DNA from: Candidatus Kapaibacterium sp.
GTDB lineage: Bacteria; Bacteroidota; Ignavibacteria; Kapaibacteriales; HRBIN21
DNA length: 64,000 bases
Assembly (NCBI GenBank): GCA_025059875.1
Contig: JANXCT010000002.1
Location: 1 to 64,000, forward strand
Direction of reading: 5' to 3'
The notes under the pieces are model-generated. The model ran no database searches and had not been told where the DNA came from. It saw nothing but the letters and a program-made list of their open reading frames with translations. This document shows positions 7,858 through 13,269 of this stretch, one piece after another. A program made the position numbers and the translations under genes. The number at the start of each line of letters is the position of its first letter. Positions within the stretch are counted from its first letter, which is position 1.

Positions 7858-8564
7858 TGGAGTGCCTGTACGTGCCTGCCTTAGAGGTTGGGCAGGCGTT
7901 CGTCGAGCTTACCGATCCAGACGAACTCCGCCACGTGAGAGCCCTACGGCTCCGCCAAGGAGAGCGGGTAGCACTCACGAACGGACGTGGCTGCCTCGTT
8001 GTGGGGGAACTGCTCCAGTACTCCAAAGCCCCACCTCGAGCGCTCTTCAGGGTCGTTGAGCTTCTGGAACCGCCGGAATTCCCAGTGCGATTAGGACTGG
8101 CAATTGGTCTCCTCCATGACCGCGAACGGCTGGAATTCGCTGTAGAGAAGGCGGTGGAGCTCGGGGTACAGGAGATCGTTCTCCTGCGGACATGCTATGC
8201 ACAGCCGTGTGAGGTGCGTCTGGAGCGTCTTCGAGCGAAGGTGCTTGCTGCAGTCAAGCAAGCGCATCGGGCCTGGATGCCCAGTATTCGGGGCCCTATG
8301 GGATTGGTCGAGTGCTGTGATAGCGTGCTCCCGGCCTACAGGCAATCGATTGTAGCGGAGGTGTCTGGAAGGGAACCAGCTCCTTTGAGGAACTCCCCGA
8401 CGTTGGTCCTCGTGGGTCCCGAAGGCGGGTGGTCGGCAGAGGAACTGCAGATACTTCAACAGGCGAGGGCAGCACTGTGGTCTCTGGGCCAACAGCGTCT
8501 GCGTGCAGAGACAGCCGCCGTAGTCGCTCTTGGCCTCGTAAGATTCCTCCTACGCCAGAGCTGA
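7857..8564 (+). CDS. rsmE: 16S rRNA (uracil-1498-N3) methyltransferase RsmE
   Basis: 235 aa SPOUT-class methyltransferase that modifies U1498 of 16S rRNA using S-adenosylmethionine. An N-terminal PUA-like domain (DPDELRHVRALRLRQGE) precedes the knotted SPOUT domain: EKAVELGVQEIVLL, LVLVGPEGGWSAEE (SAM-binding knot) and LRAETAAVVAL. The ATG overlaps the pdxJ stop (TGATG). From about codon 20 to its end the gene has a decayed second copy about 1.6 kb downstream (9507-10135); this upstream copy is the intact one. Convergent with the lipoprotein gene that ends 18 bp away. Confidence 0.95.
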   Translation: MECLYVPALEVGQAFVELTDPDELRHVRALRLRQGERVALTNGRGCLVVGELLQYSKAPPRALFRVVELLEPPEFPVRLGLAIGLLHDRERLEFAVEKAVELGVQEIVLLRTCYAQPCEVRLERLRAKVLAAVKQAHRAWMPSIRGPMGLVECCDSVLPAYRQSIVAEVSGREPAPLRNSPTLVLVGPEGGWSAEELQILQQARAALWSLGQQRLRAETAAVVALGLVRFLLRQS

Positions 8565-8582
8565 GGGTCTTACTGATGGCCT

Positions 8583-9287
8583 CTACGCGCCCTTGCGTGG
8601 CAGTTTCTCGACATCCTTTCGGAGACCTTCTCCAAGCTCTTCTCCGGCTCGTTGGGCAGCCTGTGCTAAGATGCGCCGAATCTCCTCAGCCTCTAGCGAC
8701 AGGAGTCGTCTGGCGTTGAGAATGCTAGCTACCGTTGCTACCCCTGGAACGAAAGCTGCCGCAGTCGTACGCTGCAAGGGGATGGAGGTGTGTTCGGAGT
8801 CTTCCCAGACGATCCGTGCGGTTTCCCGGTGGATGATGCGGGAACGGACTCTGACCTGTGCGCTGACCCCAAAGCTGGAGCTTGTCAGTGTGAATTCCTC
8901 CAAGATGGTCTCTACCAAGAAGGCAGGTTCGTCCTCTCGGGAGCGTACCGGTCGGAGCCGAAGATAGTCTTCGGCGGCCTTCTGGAAGCCGCGGCCGGCT
9001 GCCAGGGCCAACTCCTCTGGGACAATTGCTTGCTGGAGCTTCTGGTACGCTGCAGCCTCGGTCAAGAACTCCCCAGCAGTGCGGGCAATTTCCAGCATCC
9101 ACTTAGCTTCTCGCGGTTGGGCTGTGTCCTCAGGTAGGGGGGCAATCCAGACTTCGGTGCCAAAGGCCTTTGGCGAGACCCGAGCCTGGAAGAGAGCTGT
9201 GCTTCCAATGATGGGATACTGGGCCAGTCGGTTCGTGTGGCATCCGACGAGGAGAGTAGCTATTACGCCGATGAGGAAAACGTACAT
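8583..9287 (-). CDS. Putative lipoprotein A (duplicated family)
   Basis: About 234 aa with a lipoprotein signal peptide ending LLVGC, so probably anchored to a membrane by a lipidated Cys. The mature protein has a conserved block ALAAGRGFQKAAEDYLRLRP, a strand-rich middle (EEFTLTSSSFGVSAQVRVRS) resembling envelope lipoproteins with an ABC-type auxiliary-component fold, and a C-terminal helix ending DVEKLPRKGA. I do not recognise a named family. Its paralogue at 10151-10906 shares the second half closely but differs in the first. Start ATG 9287 puts the signal peptide at the N terminus. A near-consensus promoter (TAGTTTCG) lies 30 bp upstream. Confidence 0.75.
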   Translation of the reverse strand: MYVFLIGVIATLLVGCHTNRLAQYPIIGSTALFQARVSPKAFGTEVWIAPLPEDTAQPREAKWMLEIARTAGEFLTEAAAYQKLQQAIVPEELALAAGRGFQKAAEDYLRLRPVRSREDEPAFLVETILEEFTLTSSSFGVSAQVRVRSRIIHRETARIVWEDSEHTSIPLQRTTAAAFVPGVATVASILNARRLLSLEAEEIRRILAQAAQRAGEELGEGLRKDVEKLPRKGA

Positions 9288-9316
9288 GGGAGTCGCGGAA
9301 GTAGCTGAAACTTGCA

Positions 9317-9324
9317 CGAAACTA
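9317..9324 (-). promoter_or_regulatory. Candidate variant -7 element (TAGTTTCG) for lipoprotein A
   Basis: The minus strand reads TAGTTTCG, one base off TAnnTTTG, 30 bp before the start codon. The duplicated gene has the same variant ending (TATTTTCG) at the matching place, which supports function. Confidence 0.4.
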
Positions 9325-9382
9325 CGAGATTTTGGGGTACGAGTTCCATCAGCCTGGGATTACCAACCCTTCATGTTTGCGT

Positions 9383-9505
9383 GCTGGAATGGACGATACT
9401 CGGCCTCTACCTCGAGGAGGAGCTGTAGCCAGCGTTGGCGGATGATTTCGGGGCTGAAATTGCTCTCGAATTGGGAGCGAGCTGCCCAAGTGTGGACTTG
9501 CTGGA
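9383..9505 (-). pseudogene. 3' fragment of a GT4 glycosyltransferase gene (duplication remnant)
   Basis: This stretch matches the last 120 bp of the glycosyltransferase gene at 10992-11110 (shared run CCAGCGTTGGCGGATGATTT and flanks, only scattered differences), including the region of its stop codon. The similarity stops abruptly at about 9505, where rsmE-derived sequence begins. It has no start and no promoter and is a by-product of the tandem duplication. Confidence 0.85.
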
Positions 9506-9506
9506 G

Positions 9507-10135
9507 GTTCAGACGAACTTCACTATGTGAGGGCTCCTACGGCTTCGCCGAGGAGAGCGGATAGCGCTGACGAATGGACACGGCTGTCTCGTTGTGGGTA
9601 ACTGCTCCAGTACTCCGAAGCCCTGCTTCGGGCGCTCTTCGGGGGCGTTGGGCTTCTGGAACCGCCGGAATTCCCAGTGCGATTAGGACTGGCAATTGGT
9701 CTCCTCCATGAGCGCGAACGACTGGAATTGCCATAGAGAAAGGCAGTCGAGCTTGGAACACAGGAGATTGTCCTCCTGCGGACGTACTACACACAGCCAT
9801 ATGAGGTGTGTCTGGATTGTTCCGAGCGAAGGTCGTTGCCGCGCTGAAGCAAGCATGCCGGGCCTAGATGCACAGTATTCGGGGCCCTATGGGGTTAGCT
9901 GAATGCTGTAGTAGTGTGTTCCCAGCTTATGGGCGGCGGGTTCTAGCGGAGGTATCTAGGGGAGAGCTGACTCTTTTCGAAGGCTCTCCGACGTTGGTCT
10001 TCGTAGGTCCCGAAGGAGGGGGGTCGGTAGAGGAGTTGCGGATACTTCGCCATGTAGGAGCAGCGCTGTAGTCTTCGGGGCAACGCGTCTACATGCAGAG
10101 ATGGCTACCGTAGTCGCTCTCGGGCTTGTGAGAAC
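9507..10135 (+). pseudogene. Decayed copy of rsmE
   Basis: Nucleotide similarity to rsmE runs from its codon 20 (CAGACGAACT) to the last codons. The first 20 codons and the start are missing. Damage includes a lost G near 9599 that shifts the frame (GTGGGTAACTG against GTGGGGGAACTG), TGG-to-TAG changes near 9867 (CGGGCCTAGATG) and near 10070 (GCGCTGTAGTC), and a TAG near 9735. The GGTCCCGAAGGAGG SAM-knot region is still readable. Not translatable as a methyltransferase. This accounts for the gene-free stretch 9318-10150. Confidence 0.92.
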
Positions 10136-10150
10136 TTTTACTGATGGCCT

Positions 10151-10906
10151 CTACGCGCCCTTACGTGGCAGCTTCTCAACATCCTTTCGGAGTTTTTCCC
10201 CAAGCTTTTGCCCGGCTTGTTGAGCAGCCTGTGCCAAGATATGCCGGATCTCCTCAGGCTGGAGTGACAGGAGTAGCTCAGCAGGGAGGACACCTGAACC
10301 GGGACCTCTTGCTGTTACATGCTGCAAGGGGGCTGAGGCGCGTTCGAAGTTTTCCCAGACAATCCGTGTGGTTCTCCGGTGGATGATTCGGGAACGGACT
10401 TGGACCTGGGCACGGACTCCGGCGTTGCAGCTTTCCAGCGTGAATTCCTCCAAGATAGTCTCCACCAAGAAGGCGGGCTCGTCCTCCTGAGAGCGCACCG
10501 GTCGGAGTCGAAGGTAGTCTTCGGCGGCCTTCTGGAAGCTGCGGCCAGCTGCCAGGGCCAACTCTTCAGGGACAATTGCTGGCCGAAGTCTGTGAGCGAC
10601 TGCACTCTCAATGAAGGGGGTCGTAACCATGCTAAGAATTTCCACAGCGGCGACAACAGTTTCAACGGTTTCATTCACCCGCTCAATCCAGTCGTCCTGG
10701 CGCGGACGGGTCGTGTCCTCGTCCTTAGGCTGGGACTTAGCGAGCAGGGAATCGTCGTCGCAGATATCAACGTCGAGGGAGGCCTTCGGCGGGACTTGAG
10801 TGTTGAATAGAGCTGTGCTCCCGAGGATGGGGTACTGAGCCAGTCGATTCGTCGTATTGCATCCGGTGAGGAAGATGACTGTCGCACCGATGAGAAAAGC
10901 ATACAT
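10151..10906 (-). CDS. Putative lipoprotein B (paralogue of lipoprotein A)
   Basis: About 251 aa; signal peptide ends FLTGC, a good lipobox. The C-terminal 140 residues are nearly the same as lipoprotein A (LAAGRSFQKAAEDYLRLRP, EEFTLESCNAGVRAQVQVRS, ILAQAAQQAGQKLGEKLRKD). The first part of the mature protein has an extra acidic segment (DVDICDDDSLLAKSQ, then a D/E-rich stretch) and a hydrophobic patch VETVVAAVEILSMVT not seen in A. Both copies keep an open frame, a lipobox and a promoter-like element, so both are probably in use and diverging. ATG 10906 is preferred; an upstream in-frame TTG at 10957 would add 17 residues before the signal peptide. Confidence 0.75.
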   Translation of the reverse strand: MYAFLIGATVIFLTGCNTTNRLAQYPILGSTALFNTQVPPKASLDVDICDDDSLLAKSQPKDEDTTRPRQDDWIERVNETVETVVAAVEILSMVTTPFIESAVAHRLRPAIVPEELALAAGRSFQKAAEDYLRLRPVRSQEDEPAFLVETILEEFTLESCNAGVRAQVQVRSRIIHRRTTRIVWENFERASAPLQHVTARGPGSGVLPAELLLSLQPEEIRHILAQAAQQAGQKLGEKLRKDVEKLPRKGA

Positions 10907-10935
10907 GGCAAGGTTGGGAAGTACGGGGAACCTCA

Positions 10936-10943
10936 CGAAAATA
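10936..10943 (-). promoter_or_regulatory. Candidate variant -7 element (TATTTTCG) for lipoprotein B
   Basis: The minus strand reads TATTTTCG about 30 bp before ATG 10906, in the same relative place as TAGTTTCG before lipoprotein A. One base differs from TAnnTTTG. Confidence 0.4.
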
Positions 10944-10991
10944 CGGCAGAGTGGCAAGTTTCCGTGCTGCTTATCCCTTGGTGCTCTTGTG

Positions 10992-12146
10992 CTAGAGCCG
11001 ACGATACTTGGCCTCTACCTCAAGGAGAAGCTGTAGCCAGCGTTGGCGGATGATTTCGGGGCTGAAATTGCTCTCAAATTGGGAGCGAGCTGCACGGGCA
11101 TGGGCTTGCCAGAGACCGGGTTGGTGCCAGTAACGGGCTATGGCTGCGGCGACAGCTTCCGGTGATGAGCCGGTGAGGAAGCCGTGAACACCAGAACAGA
11201 CGACGTCAGGAATGGAGCCCCGTGGGGTGCTAATGACGGCACAGCCAGCGTTGAGAGCCTCAATGATGCTGATAGGTTGGGCTTCTAGGGGATGGTCTGT
11301 CGGGAGCACCATGAGATGGTGTGTAAGGTAGAGCTCCCGTAGCATAGCTGAATTGCTGACGAGCCCATGGTGATGGACTCTCTCCTGCAGTCCGAGTGTG
11401 CGGACACGCTCTGCAAACGAAGCGGCATCAGCTGGGGAGCTCCAGCCACCTACATACGTTGCTTGGCACGGAATGCCAGCGGCTTGGAGGAGTGCAATAG
11501 CCTCCAGCAGGCGCCAGCCGCCTTTCTCCGGCATCATGTGTCCGACGAAGAGGAGCCGTAGGGGTGAGGAAGGGAGCTGCGCTAGCTTCTGCTCTACCTC
11601 TTCCCGTGAACAGAGCAGGGCGCGAGCAATGAGGTTGGGGATGATGGCAATCCGGTCTTGGGGTACGATCCCCTGCAGGAGCCTACCGAGGTTTGGCCCT
11701 GCGACGACGAAGAAGCGTATCCGCCGTGCGAGCCAGCGGAGAGTCTGCCGTCCCACGGGGGAGTTCGTGAGCGTTTGTAGGGAATTGTGGGTCCATACTA
11801 CCACGGGGCATCGGGGCGGGATAGCCCACGCGAAGGCAGCGCAGTCCCGAAGGTGACCCAGCCAGTTGCCAGAGAGAATGGCATAGAGGATGGGGGAAGG
11901 GTGGCGGGTCGTGAAGCTGCGAAGGGTGGAAAGGTAGCGGAGCATCTCCCTGACACGCTTCATGCGGAGTTGTCCGGGCGGGATGATGCGGCCTTCGGGC
12001 GGTCGGGCTGTGGAGTTCAGGCAGGTGAATGTGATGTCGGGAGCCAGTAGCTCTACCAGCTCCTGGGTAGCGATACTCTGGCCGTCACGTGGGGGTGGGA
12101 AGCGTCCACAGCAGAGCCAGTGGTGAGAACTGGGATAGGATGCCAT
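10992..12146 (-). CDS. GT4-family glycosyltransferase
   Basis: 384 aa, two Rossmann-like halves (GT-B fold). The C-terminal half has the usual GT4 features: LRLLFVGHMMPEKGGWRLLEA, LMVLPTDHPLEAQPISIIEALNAGCAVIST and the acceptor/donor region following. It transfers a sugar from a nucleotide donor in cytoplasmic assembly of a surface glycan; donor and acceptor are unknown. Its last 120 bp are duplicated at 9383-9505. No TAnnTTTG element is seen directly upstream on its strand; the 136-bp gap to ypdA instead holds a candidate small RNA on the plus strand. It may be transcribed by read-through from the adk-ypdA operon. Confidence 0.85.
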   Translation of the reverse strand: MASYPSSHHWLCCGRFPPPRDGQSIATQELVELLAPDITFTCLNSTARPPEGRIIPPGQLRMKRVREMLRYLSTLRSFTTRHPSPILYAILSGNWLGHLRDCAAFAWAIPPRCPVVVWTHNSLQTLTNSPVGRQTLRWLARRIRFFVVAGPNLGRLLQGIVPQDRIAIIPNLIARALLCSREEVEQKLAQLPSSPLRLLFVGHMMPEKGGWRLLEAIALLQAAGIPCQATYVGGWSSPADAASFAERVRTLGLQERVHHHGLVSNSAMLRELYLTHHLMVLPTDHPLEAQPISIIEALNAGCAVISTPRGSIPDVVCSGVHGFLTGSSPEAVAAAIARYWHQPGLWQAHARAARSQFESNFSPEIIRQRWLQLLLEVEAKYRRL

Positions 12147-12177
12147 CGAGTTTGGATGCTAGGATGGGAGCAGTGCG

Positions 12178-12185
12178 TATTTTTG
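12178..12185 (+). promoter_or_regulatory. Candidate -7 element (TATTTTTG) of a small RNA
   Basis: Full TAnnTTTG match on the plus strand with TTTG at 12151-12154, 23 bp upstream (the same spacing as in front of holB). No plus-strand ORF follows before the T-run ending at 12273. Confidence 0.55.
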
Positions 12186-12190
12186 CAGTC

Positions 12191-12273
12191 GAGCTGAGCG
12201 CTGCTCTCTCCCCTGAGCGGCGCGCCAGATGCTCGAGCCTGGGGGTCCCCCAACGCCGCCGGGCTCTTTTTTT
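12191..12273 (+). ncRNA. Candidate small RNA of about 80 nt with two hairpins
   Basis: Between the promoter element at 12178 and a T7 run at 12267-12273 lies a short non-coding segment. Hairpin 1 has a 9-bp stem (GCGCTGCTC against GAGCGGCGC, one G-U pair) and an 8-nt C-rich loop TCTCCCCT. The second is the terminator hairpin. A C-rich exposed loop could pair with purine-rich ribosome binding sites, as UCCC-loop regulatory RNAs do in other bacteria. It does not contain the SRP RNA, tmRNA or tRNA hallmark sequences I know. Both neighbouring genes are on the minus strand, so a plus-strand promoter and terminator here have no coding explanation. Confidence 0.5.
12235..12273 (+). terminator. Hairpin with T7 tail (end of candidate small RNA)
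   Basis: GAGCCT (12235-12240) pairs with GGGCTC (12261-12266), with a G/C-rich interior (GGGGG ... CCCCC), followed by TTTTTTTATT. The T-run is only on the plus strand, so it does not serve ypdA, whose stop codon is at 12283. Confidence 0.7.
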
Positions 12274-12282
12274 ATTCGGAGC

Positions 12283-13269
12283 TTACCGGTTGGGGACATG
12301 CCGCTGTAGGATATCGGCGATGATGGGGACAGCATGGGCACGTCCGTTCTCGATGAAGACATTCCACGTCTCGCAACCACAAACAACGGAACCGGCTACA
12401 TAGAGTCCAGGCACGGAGGTCTCAAAGGTCTCTGGGTTGTAGACCGGCACCAGCGAGGGGTGCTGGAGTTCAATCCCCATGGATTCCAGGAACGAAGCGT
12501 TGGGACGGTATCCTGTGTGGGCAATCACGAAGTCTACCTCTAGTGCGAAGCGTTGCTCGGTGTCTAGGTTTCGCAGCCAGAGGCGCTTGGGCTCAATTGC
12601 CTCCACGACAGTCTGGAAGTAGGCACGAATCTCCCCCCGGCGGATACGGTTCTCTATGTCTGGCTTAAGCCAGTACTTCACGGACTCTCCAATCCATGCT
12701 CTCCGGTGGATGAGGAAGACGGTAGCCCCGTGCCGGTAGAGGTCCAAGGCCGTCTCCACTGCGGAATTCCGTCCGCCGATGACAGCGACGCGGGTGTGCA
12801 CATAGCCGTATGGCTCTGTGTAGTAGTGCGTCACATGCGGAAGCTCCTCCCCAGGCACCTCTAGGAGGTTTGGCTGGTCAAAGTATCCCGTGGCTACGAT
12901 GACTATGCGGCTGCGCAGAGTTTCACCATGGGCAGTGCGTACAGAGAAGAGCCCACCATCGCGCTCCACACTCACCACGGGCGTGTAGAGCCGGATGGGC
13001 AACCGGAAGTACTCAGCAACTCGGCGGTAGTATTGGAGTGCTTCTACCCGTGTCGGACGGGGGTGGGCTGTCGGAAAGGGGATGCCTCCGAGTTCCAGGT
13101 TCTCCGCAGTGGAGAAGAAGACCATATTGGTCGGAAAGCGACGGATGGAGTCCACGAGGGCCCCTTTCTCCAAGATGAGGAAGCGAAGACCAGCCCGCTG
13201 GGCTTCAATTCCACACGACAGACCCGTTGGACCGGCCCCGATGATGACTGTATCCCAGAGCTCCTCCAT
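12283..13269 (-). CDS. ypdA: YpdA-type bacillithiol disulfide reductase
   Basis: 328 aa flavoprotein of the thioredoxin-reductase-like fold without a redox CxxC pair. The FAD-binding motif is VIIGAGPTGLSCGIEA near the N terminus, the NADPH-binding motif VAVIGGRNSAVETALDL in the middle, and the terminal FAD motif SVPGLYVAGSVVCG. YpdA proteins reduce oxidised bacillithiol with NADPH; bacillithiol or its methyl form is known from Bacteroidota and Chlorobi, so this fits the inferred host. ATG 13269 overlaps the stop of the upstream gene by one base (TGATG); the frame extends 13 codons further into that gene. Probably transcribed from the adk promoter. Confidence 0.88.
   Translation of the reverse strand: MEELWDTVIIGAGPTGLSCGIEAQRAGLRFLILEKGALVDSIRRFPTNMVFFSTAENLELGGIPFPTAHPRPTRVEALQYYRRVAEYFRLPIRLYTPVVSVERDGGLFSVRTAHGETLRSRIVIVATGYFDQPNLLEVPGEELPHVTHYYTEPYGYVHTRVAVIGGRNSAVETALDLYRHGATVFLIHRRAWIGESVKYWLKPDIENRIRRGEIRAYFQTVVEAIEPKRLWLRNLDTEQRFALEVDFVIAHTGYRPNASFLESMGIELQHPSLVPVYNPETFETSVPGLYVAGSVVCGCETWNVFIENGRAHAVPIIADILQRHVPNR

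Larger units (their letters stand above)
7916..11110. repeat. Fossil tandem duplication (about 1.6-kb unit, two copies)
   Basis: Copy 1 (about 7916-9505) contains rsmE from codon 20, lipoprotein gene A and the last 120 bp of a glycosyltransferase gene. Copy 2 (about 9507-11110) contains the same three parts in the same order and orientation: a decayed rsmE, lipoprotein gene B and the glycosyltransferase end, there still joined to a whole gene. Matching points are offset by about 1591 bp at the left and 1608 bp at the right. The junction at about 9505 joins the glycosyltransferase interior directly to rsmE codon 20, as expected from one unequal tandem event. Confidence 0.9.

Noticed and set aside
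9868-10071. Short open frame on the plus strand with rsmE-like residues
   Set aside because: Only a fragment of the decayed rsmE copy between two nonsense mutations; it lacks the PUA domain and the C terminus.
12191-12273. Possible SRP RNA, tmRNA or tRNA identity of the small RNA
   Set aside because: The conserved SRP core (GGAAGG/AGCAGCC type), tRNA T-arm GGTTCGA and tmRNA features are all absent.
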